Origin: Cristatella mucedo
Lineage: Eukaryota > Bryozoa > Phylactolaemata > Cristatellidae
Direction of reading: 5' to 3'
Assembly (NCBI GenBank): GCA_009760855.2
Contig: WPIO01000002.1
Location: 1,190,001-1,202,500 of the forward strand
DNA length: 12,500 bases
The position numbers and the translations under genes were made by a program. Within the stretch, counting starts at the first letter, position 1. Each line of letters starts with the position of its first letter. The notes under the pieces are model-generated. The model was not told the DNA's origin and did not search any database. It saw only the letters and a program-made list of their open reading frames with translations. Below are positions 1 to 8,551 of the stretch, one piece after another.

Positions 1-41
1 GTATTCCTATGCGGCGTTTGCAGAGGCTGACGACAACGTGC

Positions 42-79
42 GTATTTCCGTAGCTCTGCTCTATTTACGTAGCTCAGCG
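42..79. repeat. Two-copy 19-bp tandem repeat
   Basis: Two adjacent near-identical units share the core TATTTMCGTAGCTCWGC (starting at about 43 and 62). They differ at only a few positions. No coding or structural role is visible. Confidence 0.5.
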
Positions 80-735
80 ACTTATCGCGCAATTTTGTAA
101 TGTGCGCAGAGGGGCGTTGTAGTAGATAGGTCGATACAGAAGTAGATAACACGAATCCTGAAGAGATTAACGGGCGTCTTAAGATTGTGTCTCTTAGTGA
201 GACTTGAGCATCTGCTGCCGTGCCCCAAGGTTAAGGTCTTTTTTCGCTCGATGCGGGTCCGATTCGCAACCACTGCCACAATAATTCAATGGGCCAGGCT
301 TCTGCGTCCCAACCGCCATTTATTCTCGGGGCGAAGACAATCGTGTGTCTATAAGCATCTGAGGATTTGAGTTCGGACGCTCTCGAAACCGGGTCCGATA
401 GCAAAACCTCACCCGCAGCCAATTTGACCGAGCCAAATTTCTCAGTGCACTTGTACACTGGCGGCCTTCGCCGCCGCGGCGGCGGCAGAGATTGCCTCTT
501 AAAGGATGCCACAAACTCCGCGAACCTCTCCGGCAGTGTTATTCACTGAGCTAGCACCTGCAGTTAGAGGCCGGAGACTATGCATGCTGCTCACGATTGC
601 GTGCCATGAAATCGCGTCGCTTTTGCACATTAGCCGCAGGGCAATTCTGTGTAAAAGGACGCCATATCGTACTCGCTGTTACAAAACGGCACCTGCTTAG
701 TCGCAAGAAGTCCATGTAGCTTCACCGCGGCTCCT
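80..735. other. No recognisable gene; CG-rich palindrome inside
   Basis: Short open frames occur on both strands, the longest on the minus strand at 512-231 (93 codons), but none resembles a family I know. The stretch around 461-490 is much more GC-rich than its surroundings and contains the perfect 16-base palindrome CGCCGCCGCGGCGGCG at 469-484. A fragment of an unrecognised exon or transposon cannot be excluded. Confidence 0.4.
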
Positions 736-816
736 AGTAATAGTAATAATAATACATTTGTATAGCGCCCTCAGAGAACTTAATTTCTATCCGGGCACTT
801 TACACATGTTGTAAAG
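736..816 (-). mobile_element. Retroposon 3' tail, copy 1
   Basis: Read on the minus strand, this stretch has a GTAAAGTGCC block, then TTCTCTGAGGGCGCTATACA, then an AATGTATTATTATT-type run. The same order recurs at 1972-2054, 10640-10730 and, more decayed, at 7670-7727 and 12134-12221. This is the layout of CR1/L2-like LINE and SINE 3' ends. No tRNA-like head could be found upstream, so this is probably a 5'-truncated copy. Confidence 0.65.
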
Positions 817-1061
817 GAAGCATGGTCATGCATGGAAGAACGAACGGTTACAGGAACTTATATGAGCGTCACTGATGAGAAAACGCTCAGACATCAGCGT
901 AAATTCGCGAACTTGCCCGCACTCATCCCTCAGCGAAAGAAAAGTAAGCCCTGCCTAATGATGGTAGCAACTGAAAATGAAATCTTTTGAGCGAACCCTC
1001 GAAGCAAAACCTGGCTAGCCAGTCTCTACTCGCAGGTCCAAACGAACGATTGTATCCCAAC

Positions 1062-1216
1062 TAAAAATAAATAAATAAAAGTCAATGATCGGCATATTGA
1101 ACCGCCTTGATTGTATAGCGTCAAAAGAGCATTAGGGCAATTGCGTCTGCACGACTAGAACTCACGACCTGGTTCGTGCAGTGACGAGCTCATAATCCGT
1201 GGACTATGACCTACGG
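1062..1216 (-). mobile_element. tRNA-derived SINE, copy A
   Basis: On the minus strand an A-box-like TAGTCCACGGATTATGAG (1206-1189) is followed 43 bases later by a B-box-like GAGTTCTAGTC (1163-1153), close to the spacing in real tRNA genes. A tail with GACGCTATACAATC and a TTTATTTATTTATT run (ending near 1062) follows. The words GGTCGTGRG just before the B box and GCTATA in the tail are shared with the SINEs at 6055-6230 and 8258-8385. The A-box region looks partly duplicated (GGACTAT occurs twice, at 1201 and 1215). It does not fold as an intact tRNA and runs into a LINE-like tail, so it is a SINE and not a tRNA gene. Confidence 0.6.
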
Positions 1217-1811
1217 ACTATTGAGGTGCCGACAAACAGCGGGCACTCCAGTGAGTGCTCTAATGTGATCTAAATGCAACGGGCTCGCGAGCAGCTCATT
1301 TGTGCGAAGCTCCAAGCCTGCTGCGCTAAGAGCTCAATAAGCTACTCAATCAACGCTGCGGTTAAGGTACTCATTTGCTGTTGATGTTAATGCTTTATAC
1401 GCACTTCTGTAGTAACGGTTGTCGATGTGCACAATCCTACATATGCTCTTTAACTGGTTCGAAATCAATATTCATACGTTGGTTCTTATTTGTAAAAGTG
1501 CAGCGTCTTTAATGCATGTCAGCAGCTAATTTTTTAATATGCTTATGTAAATGCTGTCTGTCTGTAGGTTATTTCACTCGCATCATTTGGTCGAATAGGA
1601 ATGCATCTTTCCGAGTGCGTCAATAGACGTGGTCAGTTGAGTAGCTATTTGCATCAGCTCAAGCATTCGTAAATTTCTTAACATACCTAGAACCAAGAGC
1701 TAAACCAAATCCATACTTATCATTTTTGAACAGTTCATGAATTTACAAAAGCATTCTTGGAATTTACATTTAAAAAGAAAGTAAAAACGCATCTACTTAT
1801 CACAGCATTAA
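1217..1811. other. AT-rich stretch without a recognisable gene
   Basis: No open frame of useful length and no recognisable repeat beyond simple AT-rich sequence. It separates SINE copy A from the 38-bp minisatellite. Confidence 0.4.
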
Positions 1812-1962
1812 TTGGCTCCATGTGATTCGTCCTTTACGTGCTTATTCGTGCTGACACTGTGCATGCTGCCATTAACCATGTTTGCATGCTGACCCTGTGC
1901 ATGTTACCTTTAATCATGTTATGCTTATTGTCATTGAGCATGCTATTACTAAATATTCGATC
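1812..1962 (+). repeat. 38-bp minisatellite, three clear units plus one degenerate
   Basis: Units begin near 1850, 1888 and 1926 at an exact 38-base period, sharing the pattern CTGWCMYTGWGCATGYT followed by a YATTAA/TTTAAT block. A more diverged unit fits at 1812-1849. The array ends about ten bases before the retroposon tail at 1972-2054, so it may be an internal part of that element and not an independent satellite. Confidence 0.6.
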
Positions 1963-1971
1963 GTGCTTTCC

Positions 1972-2054
1972 TTGCAGCAAATGTAAAGTGCCTAGAGAGA
2001 GAAAGAGAGTTCTCTGAGGGCGATATATTAAATGTACTATTATTATTATTATTG
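1972..2054 (+). mobile_element. Retroposon 3' tail, copy 2
   Basis: Plus-strand order: TTGCAGCAAATGTAAAGTGCC, a purine-rich GAGAGAAAGAGAG block, TTCTCTGAGGGCGATATATT, then ACTATTATTATTATTATT. It matches copy 1 (opposite strand) and the copy at 10640-10730 almost word for word, including TTGCAGCAAATGTAA. It is a SINE or LINE 3' end with an (ATT)n terminus. The 38-bp minisatellite lies immediately upstream. Confidence 0.65.
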
Positions 2055-3153
2055 CAGAGATTGTTCTATATATCTTGAAAGCGTGCACGGTCCAAGTTTT
2101 TCTACGAAATGAAAAGTTCACGAAACTTTCAACTTCGATTTTCCTTAAGGTGTATTGACGGCAATAATTTAAAACTTAATGTGAATCGTCGAGTTCAATT
2201 TCTAGGCTAGTTTTCATTTTTAAGTGCTCTTTAATTTACGCATTGAATATTGTGTACCCACAATATTATTCGCTTGTACCGCCCTGCAATATAAGTTCAT
2301 AGTTTTCCTGTTGCCTAGGTAGCATTGACGGCTACAGACTTAAGCGCCGGTCTCCTGTGTCTCCTTATCACAGTAAGGAAACCTATGAGTCCACAACGTG
2401 CAGGCAAAACTATTAAGGGGGAATGTCAAGAAAATACTTACAAAATTTGTCCGGCAATCCTATATTTGTTTAGGGTACCTTTCAAAAGATAAATATGTTA
2501 CAAATGGGATCGGAAGCTCTGACGAATTCCGTATAAAAGAAAATGATTACGCAAACCACTCATAACCTAGATGTAAACCGGAAGCAACATTTCTATAACT
2601 AAAAAATTTACCTATCCGCGTCATATGCGATTTGTATTCCAACTTGTCGAACCTTGATAGATCGAGGTACACGCATGAAGTTTGTTGAAGTGCATTCTTG
2701 TGACTTTTATGCAGATTTATTTTCAATGTAGGTGTGTGCCTTGTAAAATTCATAACTCGGCTGATATTTCACATATCGGAGTGAAATTTGAAATTCAAGT
2801 TCAGTTCTACTTGTTTTACACGACTCTAAAACAAATTCTGATTTCAGTTGGACAACTTTTGCAATAAATGTCTTATGATTACGGAAAATAAAGCTCCAGG
2901 AGGTTTGATGACGTATACAGCAAAATGTACTCAACTGAAATAAGAAATTTTTCTTAAAAAGGCTCTTTTGCCGCTATGCAAATGAAGCTGTTGAATCAAC
3001 TAATCTTTTTTTTATTTTAGGCTCAAAATGTCGCCCTGATCGCTGGAGAGAACTAGTAATTAGGCCATGTGACGTACATCTTTTGAAGAATTTGGCATAG
3101 TTTTCATACTGCACTGGTATTGCTACATTTGAGCATACAGCCACCGACTGACG
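2055..3153. other. AT-rich stretch without a recognisable gene
   Basis: Only short open frames (under about 75 codons) are present, with AT-biased composition and no family resemblance on either strand. No retroposon tail or tRNA-like head was recognised. Confidence 0.4.
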
Positions 3154-3340
3154 ACATTGACTGTTCAAGTTCCAGAGAGTCAACATCGCAGCCGTTGTTA
3201 CACCAGAATATTGTTAATGTTACTATAGTTGCTAGAGCCAATTTTCGCTGCGACCATTCTGTAAGCGTTATTAATGTTACTTCAGTTGCTTGGGCCAATT
3301 TTTTCTGCAATCGTTCATTTGAACGATTATTATACATGTT
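3154..3340 (+). repeat. 57-bp tandem repeat with terminal hairpin
   Basis: Two clear units start at 3211 and 3268 (TTAATGTTAC at 3214 and 3271, then AGTTGCT and GCCAATTTT at matching places). A diverged unit fits upstream from about 3154 and the start of another near 3325. The period is a multiple of three, so the reading frame stays open across the array. That explains the 80-odd-codon frames on both strands here, which I do not consider genes. At 3309-3328 AATCGTTC and GAACGATT form a perfect 8-bp stem with a 4-base loop. Confidence 0.6.
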
Positions 3341-3344
3341 AGGG

Positions 3345-4268
3345 GGTGTAAATCCTAGCTTGGTAGGCACATAACTCTACACACGTGTACAATTCGCCGA
3401 CATGCGAACGCCAACTTTAGAAGCTTCAATGCATTGCGTAAGTTTTATTTTTCCTTGAGCACTTTTTTCTTGGGATTTTCTGATCAAGCGCCTTACCTTT
3501 TATGAAATCTACAAACCCAGACACTTGCTGGGTAGTGATTCACTAAATAATGTACAATGAATTGAGAAGAGTTTGCATGGCTGTCTTTTCTCCCAGGCTT
3601 TCGGCATGACAACATTATTGAACCTCGTGTAATCCAAAGCTTCAAAGGCTATTATTGGAGCCCAACGATTGCTCGTTCACCTAGTGCTGCCAATAGTAAA
3701 TTCCACAGGACTGCAGCCGCATGGCTGAATGTCTATTCTATGCAGACATTAAACTGAGAGGTACAGCTAATGATAACTAACTCTCAAGTGGCTCGAACGG
3801 AAGTTACTCGACTCTGTTGAGAGTGTTGGAGGGGCCTATTCAAACCTGCTGCCTACGTTGATCATCCAGCCTTTCAGTTCAGTAACAGCTGCAAAGGATT
3901 TGGGTAGAGCTCACGAAAACCTCTGGTCGATACACGAGACTTACAACCATCTTGGTATTCGCACAAGCCCTTATTGGGCTGGAGATTCGGTCGGTCGGCA
4001 GCTAATGAGGCCGGTAACAGTCTTCACAGCACTCGGCAAGTGTCTTTACCTCGTGTCCAGGATTTTGTTGACACACACTTCCCTCGCGAGTCTTTCTGAC
4101 AGATAAGTCAAATTGCACAGATCTCTCACTGGAATATTTTCAAAACAAATGCAATTTGGAAAGTATCTGCAGCCTTCACTCCTACTAGCATAAGCACAAG
4201 CAATTAATCCTGCTGGTAGATAATGAACAAGTGACGGTTGCCAAATAGCATGAACTTTAGATCGCATT
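3345..4268. other. No recognisable gene
   Basis: A plus-strand frame of 82 codons at 3858-4106 and an overlapping minus-strand frame at 4372-4046 show no family resemblance. The second would lie in or beyond the 3' UTR of the dispanin-like gene. Nothing else was recognised. Confidence 0.35.
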
Positions 4269-4274
4269 TTTATT
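4269..4274 (-). promoter_or_regulatory. Possible poly(A) signal of the dispanin-like gene
   Basis: The minus strand reads AATAAA here. It is the first canonical hexamer I see downstream of the stop codon at 4684-4682 and would give a 3' UTR of roughly 400-430 bases. It sits in an A-rich run, so chance occurrence is possible. Confidence 0.3.
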
Positions 4275-4585
4275 TTTACCGGTAATAGCATCAACCAGCA
4301 GCAGCACTTCTGCAGAGCTGGATATTGGCATGCCAGATGAAGCCGATCTAGTGGGCTCGCCTCAGGCTCCAAATGGAATGACGGCGACTATACTTGCGAT
4401 ATGAACATAATATAACATACCGAGGCCGAGGAGACATTCCGGTCAGCCGTTAGAAATGGGGTACAACAATTATGAGCCGGATGCACAGAATAAATGCTGA
4501 GTGCTTAGAAGCGCCCGGCCCAATACATGTAAGATGCGCAGTATGAAGCAGCTCAGGCGTAGTATAAAAGAGTTGGAATGCATTT

Positions 4586-4648
4586 TAGTGGGTGCAAGGA
4601 ATGCTTTGCATGGACAAGAGGCACGTCTATAAACTCATGCACCCACTA
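4586..4648. repeat. 11-bp perfect inverted repeat in the predicted 3' UTR
   Basis: TAGTGGGTGCA (4586-4596) is mirrored by TGCACCCACTA (4638-4648) with 41 bases between them. The inner part contains a small second palindrome, ATGCTTTGCAT (4601-4611). It lies 34 bases beyond the dispanin-like stop codon, so a transcript would carry a stem-loop. A small terminal-inverted-repeat element is an alternative, but no flanking target-site duplication is evident. Confidence 0.5.
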
Positions 4649-4681
4649 CCCACGCTAAAGCAAAGCTCTGCACACGCTGCC

Positions 4682-5038
4682 TCAGTTGAAGATGCTGTCA
4701 GAACTACTCGCTAGGGTCGCCCGAATTGCAATGACGGCACAGAAAATCAATATCGCTCCGAATATGGTGGCCAATATGGAGAGGATGACGGCCAGCTTGC
4801 CACGCGTGTGCATAGTCAGCTCGTCGCCGTCGCGCCACGCGTTGTCAGAAGAGCACGCCGATGCGACCGCCAGGGCACTGAGCGGCCAGCAGCAGCAGAT
4901 GAAGCTCGCGATGGACAGGCCGATGGTGAAGCCATAGAGCGAACGCTTCGGCTCTGGCTGCCGCCACGGCCAGCCCTCCACGGTGTACGTGTTCGTATCG
5001 GCGTCGTACACGGCACCCGGGTAGGTGGACATCGAAGC
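4682..5038 (-). CDS. CD225/dispanin-like membrane protein, exon 2 (C-terminal part)
   Basis: This exon encodes the last 118 residues of a two-exon protein (residues 115-232 counting from the ATG at 8893) and ends in TGA at 4684-4682. The minus strand upstream reads TTCTTCTCTGCTCGCACAG, a good pyrimidine-rich acceptor, and exon sequence begins at 5038 in phase 0. A membrane segment spans about 151-176 and contains GLSI, then CCCWPL at 162-167. It is followed by a loop with the N-A-x-x-x-GD pattern (N180, A181, G185, D186) and a second membrane helix at about 196-219. This order (short hydrophobic segment with juxtamembrane cysteines, polar loop with GD, second helix, very short tail) is the CD225/dispanin hallmark, and CC-x-WPL suggests the PRRT/SynDIG branch more than IFITM. 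C162-C164 are candidate palmitoylation sites. Members act in membrane trafficking or fusion control; the role of this one is unknown. Confidence 0.78.
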   Translation of the reverse strand, partial: ASMSTYPGAVYDADTNTYTVEGWPWRQPEPKRSLYGFTIGLSIASFICCCWPLSALAVASACSSDNAWRDGDELTMHTRGKLAVILSILATIFGAILIFCAVIAIRATLASSSDSIFN

Positions 5039-5382
5039 CTGTGCGAGCAGAGAAGAACCACGTGACCAAGAGACCCACCTGCATCCTCCTGCATCCAAGC
5101 TCTCCTCCCCCCTGTTCAGTACATTTATTATTACTTATTCAGTACACGAATATGCCGATGCAGCTAGCTTGGCCTAACAGGATAGAAATGGCCTTGCAAA
5201 ATATTAAGACAGTCAAAGCATGCAGACGACCCATGTTTCAAGCTAAGGTTGAGACAAGACCATTTCGGTGCGGCACCGAATTGCACGCATCCCAGGCATT
5301 TCGCTCAGCAATAGCCAATGCCAGGACCAGCAATGTTGTCACTATGTCGAACCAAGGGGGGGGGAGGGGTGCTGGAAGCCTA

Positions 5383-5673
5383 ATAACATGATTTAGTGTA
5401 CAATTGTAGCACTTGGTTTACATCTCTCAAAAGCTCGGGCACAGGTTGAAACAGATCTGCCGATAGTAGCCAGGATTAATCCAGGCAGGGCCAGACCTTG
5501 ATCTTGCCGAAAGGCAACCTATCATAGAGAGGCTGAAGAGGTGCGTAAGTTGGCTGGAGTGAGAAGTACAATGTCTGTTGACCCAACCCATGATTCCATT
5601 TAGCCTCAATGTGTTCCACCAGGTCAAGAAGTTTCTGTGGACGAACCGCCTGGCCAGTCAAAAAGCCAGCTTT
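5383..5673 (-). pseudogene. Coding-like frame with one internal stop, unidentified
   Basis: The minus strand holds an unbroken frame from just after a TAG at 5676-5674 to a TAG at 5382-5380, interrupted once by TAA at 5478-5476. The first part (about 65 codons) contains KLLDLVEHIEAKWNHGLGQQ and, further on, RLPFGKIKVWPCLD. After the stop, the same frame goes on with SWLLSADLFQPVPELLRDV. The residue mix (aromatic, charged and hydrophobic residues well interspersed) is unlike random intronic sequence. I do not recognise the family. It could be a retrocopy, a transposon gene piece or a decayed exon, lying in the sense direction inside the dispanin-like intron. It could also be chance. Confidence 0.35.
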
Positions 5674-6054
5674 CTAAGAATGTAACTCTAATGACAATGC
5701 GCTAAAAATTATGTACTGGCACAAGTGCAAGCTAGCAAACACTCAACATTTCTTGTATATTGATCACTATTAGCCTATCGGTGACATCTGAAATACAAGG
5801 ACAGGCTACTGATGAAAGCAGACGACATGAACATAGATCGGACGAATGCGGTTTATTCAGTAGGGAGAGCGCATTTACAAATGGTGGCAAATAACAGCAC
5901 AATGTACACGCTGAAATCGCATTTGACTCCCTTAAATCACATTGAATCAACATTCACGAACCGATTCCCAAGAAACAAACTGCCCTTTCGTATGGTATGC
6001 ATGCCAAAACCAGGGGGGGGCCGGATATCCATCATCGATATCCTCTTGTAAACG

Positions 6055-6230
6055 AAATAATTAATAAATAAATAAATAATTCATTTGTATAGCGCCACAA
6101 GAGAGCTTAATCTCTATTCAGGCGCTTCACATATGCCTCAGGGCACCAGCCCACGACCTCAGCCAGGCCTTGGTCGGGGCGAGCACCTTAACTACTGGAC
6201 CAAACCAGCTCGGCCGACCGTTGGTCACCA
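6055..6230 (-). mobile_element. tRNA-derived SINE, copy B
   Basis: On the minus strand an A-box-like TGGTCCAGTAG (6202-6192) leads into TTAAGGTGCTCG. About 44 bases from the A-box start comes GTCGTGGG followed by a decayed B box (6158-6148). Further on are GTGAAGCGCC, AGCTCTCTTGTGGCGCTATA, CAAATG and an ATTTATTTATTTATT terminus at about 6060-6083. Head and tail match copy A (1062-1216). The ATTT terminus instead of ATT separates these two from the headless tails elsewhere in the window. Confidence 0.65.
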
Positions 6231-6373
6231 ATGCGTAATAAGCTCTCAGGATTCAGTTGGTGAAGTGGCAATGGTAACTTTAGCTACTGGTTGTCTGGCT
6301 GCTGATATTTCCGTAAGAGAGATCAAGATGGCTTGAGTTAGCCATTTGCCCAAGCTTTGGACACCCAAACAAG

Positions 6374-6400
6374 CAGGGGGGGGAGGAGAGGAGAGGAGAG
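6374..6400 (+). repeat. Purine-only tract (G8 then GGAGA repeats)
   Basis: A run of eight G followed by repeated GGAGA units gives about 27 consecutive purines. Two other G-rich runs lie nearby in the same intron, at 5355-5367 and 6013-6020. These are low-complexity sequences and no function is visible. Confidence 0.5.
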
Positions 6401-6492
6401 GTTAGGATTCGAGTGTTTGTACTATGCAATTACTATCAGGTGGAGAGTTGACCCTGAGGACATAATATACTTTAGAACATGCTACACCGATT

Positions 6493-6518
6493 CCATGTAT
6501 GTGTGTATGTATGTATGT
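6493..6518 (-). repeat. (ACAT)n-type microsatellite at the LINE 3' end
   Basis: The plus strand has GTATGTGTGTATGTATGTATG directly next to the point where homology between the two LINE copies (6518 and 11813) begins. At the second copy the corresponding place has AATGTAATGTAT. The repeat is therefore probably the 3' tail of the LINE and not a random microsatellite. Confidence 0.5.
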
Positions 6519-7612
6519 CCGTCTGTAACTCCACAAAGCCACAAAGACTGTGTGGGTGTTACGAAGGAGGGTTTTGTATGGCGCACTCACAGCCTAAGCG
6601 GCTTTCGGTATGCATTCGGTAGCCAACAGACTTCGTCTCATGCAACAAAGAGAAAGTGAAAAGCATAGCAGAGTCAGGTGAGCAGTTGAGGTAGTGAGTA
6701 GCATGGAAGTAGCAGCTCAGGACCGCTGAAAAGGATGAGCCATAGTCGGCAGCAGGACAGTAGTTGTCTTTGCATAAGAATTGTGGAAACGAGTTCCACA
6801 GTCTAGGACCTGCAGAGCTAAAGCTTCTGTCGCCAACGGTCTTTAAGCGAAGGAATGGAACACCTAATTTATTGTCCACACAGGACCTGAGGGCACGAAG
6901 AGGCTGAGACGGGTGAAGCAGTTCAGCTAGGTACGAAGGAGCCAAGTCGTGGCGGGCCTTGTGGGTCAGCGTAAGAACTTTGCACTGTATCCGTTGCTCA
7001 ACCGGCATCCATCCTAGCTCCTCTAGAAAAAGAGACACGTGCTCAAACCTCGGGGACTTAGAAGACTAGCCTTGCAGCCACATTCATAGTCAGCTGCAGT
7101 GGCCTTGTTGCTTTCTTTGGTAGCCCAGACAAAAGAGAATTACAATAATCAAGCCGATACAGAACTAAGGAGCTAGTTAAATTTTTTGCAAGCCACTGAA
7201 AGATAGTTCCTAATCTGGGATAGGGATCGGACGTGATAGCAAGCTGTAGAAGCAGTCTTCTGAATGAAGCTTTTAAAATTTAGGCAGCTGTCGAAAACGA
7301 CACCTAAATTTCGAGTATGTGGTGATGGTCGCACAACAGCATCACTTATCAGAAGAGCAAAGCTTTTTAATCCAGCAACGTGCTTAGGGTGTCCTATGAG
7401 CAGCAGTTCGGTTTGAGCGTCATTTAGTTTCAAGGAGTTTTCCGAAATCCAGGATCGAATGTCGGCAAGGCAAGCATTTAGTTTATCAGTTGCTGCAGCA
7501 GATTCCGACGGTTTGAATGACAAATACAGTTCAGCATCGTCAGCATAAAAGTGATATCGTATTCCATAGCCCTTAATCACTTTTCCCACAGGTTGAGTAT
7601 AAATGGAGAGCT
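6518..7612 (-). mobile_element. Broken CR1/L2-like LINE, reverse transcriptase C-terminal half
   Basis: This is the 3' part of a non-LTR retrotransposon, read on the minus strand. Near 7607-7550 the frame has SIYTQPVGKVIKGYGIRYHF leading into the catalytic YADD (7547-7536), then LKLN and a TRNLGV-type block. Next, after a frame shift near 7175, comes YRLDYCNSLLSGLP. A stop and another shift near 7065-7040 precede ELGWMPVEQRIQCKVL, APSYLAELL and GDRSFSSAGPRLWNSFP (to about 6760). These motifs in this order are typical of the CR1/L2/Rex group. The 5' end, including the endonuclease, is missing, and the 3' UTR runs to 6518. It is dead: at least two frame shifts plus stops. It has the same orientation as the host gene. 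The 3' end recurs at 11813-12121. Confidence 0.85.
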
Positions 7613-7669
7613 AAGGAAGCACGATCGAATATATCGTACCACGACAGTTGCATCCACAAGTATTTGAAG

Positions 7670-7727
7670 GGTCTAGAAAGTGACTTAGTTCCTGTAATGC
7701 ACAATGACATATTATTATTATTACTAA
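7670..7727 (+). mobile_element. Retroposon 3' tail, decayed copy
   Basis: Plus-strand GTCTAGAAAGTGACTTAGTTC followed by ATTATTATTATTACTA aligns, with gaps, to CCTAGAAAGAAATTTAGTTC and (ATT)n in the copy at 10640. The middle part is badly decayed. It lies just upstream of the broken LINE and on the opposite strand to it. Confidence 0.4.
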
Positions 7728-8257
7728 GTGCATTTCTGATCAGATTTAAGTTAGGTTTTTGCGAATTTTTGAATAAACTCATCGACGGCTGCCATCATGC
7801 CATCTCCAACTGCTAAATGGGCACTGAGGACGGTCGGGTTATTGTAAATATGAGTATGACTGGCGAAAGACAATGGATAACTTAAATCCAATCCAGGGCC
7901 TCAGTATTTGCATAGTGCACTGCTGACCGATAAGCCACCGGGGACAGTCCACGGATACAACTGCAATGAACTAAGCTAAATGCAGTGAATTAAGCAATTG
8001 ACATTGGCACCTGACCGATAGTTTACTTTCTCCATTCTAGCTCAACTTAATGTGGAAAAAATGCAGTGTCTAAGCTGCGGACGCACAAAGGATAGCAATT
8101 GACTGGTAAATCAGTGCATTGTTGAGGAAAGTTTCAATTGGGGATATCTATGGGCTAACAGTTACTCAGTATTGGGCAGATTACATACTACTGCAAAACG
8201 AAAGCTCACCCAGTTGTAGGTAGCCAATAAAGTAAAGTTTAGCTGATTCAACAGCCA
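7728..8257. other. Intronic stretch without a recognisable element
   Basis: No open frame with family resemblance and no tRNA-like head or tail module was found. Composition is ordinary AT-leaning intron. Confidence 0.35.
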
Positions 8258-8385
8258 CATTTATATAGCGGCAGGTGAGCCATTGCGGCTACCACTAACG
8301 CTTGCAGTATGCAATAAGGAAATGCCGACTCAAACCCACGACCCAAGTGCGTGTACTTTACCAGTGGGCTAAGACCCAGAGGCAA
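8258..8385 (-). mobile_element. tRNA-derived SINE, copy C
   Basis: On the minus strand TAGCCCACTGG (8371-8361) fits the Pol III A-box consensus and GGGTTTGAGTC (8337-8327) fits the B box well. The A-to-B spacing is about 34 bases, shorter than in a tRNA, so the D/anticodon region carries a deletion. GGTCGTGGG before the B box and GCCGCTATATAAATG near 8260-8275 tie it to copies A and B. The tail is short and lacks an obvious simple-repeat terminus. Confidence 0.6.
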
Positions 8386-8551
8386 GCGACTCCGAAAAAA
8401 AATGAAAGTTTCTCAGCAGCACAAACGTCACCCAGTCTTAACAAAGAAGCAATCCGGATACTCCTCGTACGGTTGGGTGCAATATTGGGCAATCCTAGTG
8501 GCGAGGACAGAGCTGGAGCGTATCCAACGGCCCAACAGCAGTACAACTCAC

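Larger units (their letters stand above)
5039..8551 (-). other. Predicted 3,513-bp phase-0 intron of the dispanin-like gene
   Basis: The donor on the minus strand is CTG|GTGAGT (GT at 8551-8550) and the acceptor is GCACAG|GCTTCG (AG at 5040-5039). Exon 1 ends and exon 2 starts at a codon boundary, so the frame joins without adjustment. The intron holds a CR1/L2-like LINE fragment in the sense direction, two SINEs, one isolated retroposon tail, a coding-like frame at 5673-5383 and several G-rich runs. An additional small coding exon inside it cannot be ruled out from sequence alone. A GC-flanked palindrome, TTCGGTGC-G-GCACCGAA, sits at 5264-5280. Confidence 0.65.

Noticed and set aside
231-512. 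93-codon minus-strand frame in GC-rich DNA
   Set aside because: No recognisable motif; the open frame is explained in part by high GC content. Not called as a gene.
1812-3340. CRISPR-like array from regularly spaced repeats
   Set aside because: Units are directly adjacent, diverged, and have no unique spacers; the sequence is eukaryotic.
3309-3358. Helitron 3' end (hairpin then CTAG)
   Set aside because: CTAG lies about 25 bases after the stem instead of roughly ten, and no TC-type 5' end was found. Kept only as a question in the findings.
3104-3374. Overlapping 84-88-codon frames on both strands
   Set aside because: The 57-base repeat period keeps frames open by construction; no family resemblance.
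4046-4372. 108-codon minus-strand frame and the 82-codon plus-strand frame at 3858-4106
   Set aside because: Atypical composition, no motifs, and the first falls in the likely 3' UTR or downstream of it.
4686-5094. Several other frames overlapping exon 2 on both strands
   Set aside because: Shadows of the GC-rich dispanin-like exon; they lack the membrane-domain motifs.
5355-6020. G-quadruplex candidates at the G-runs
   Set aside because: Each site is a single long G run plus at most one more; four separated G tracts are not present.
8327-8371. tRNA gene candidate with good A and B boxes
   Set aside because: A-to-B spacing is too short, no clover-leaf can be closed, and a SINE tail follows.
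8495-8551. Coding extension of exon 1 past the donor to the stop at 8495
   Set aside because: The strong GTGAGT donor and the phase-0 match with exon 2 make read-through less likely, although an unspliced short isoform is possible.
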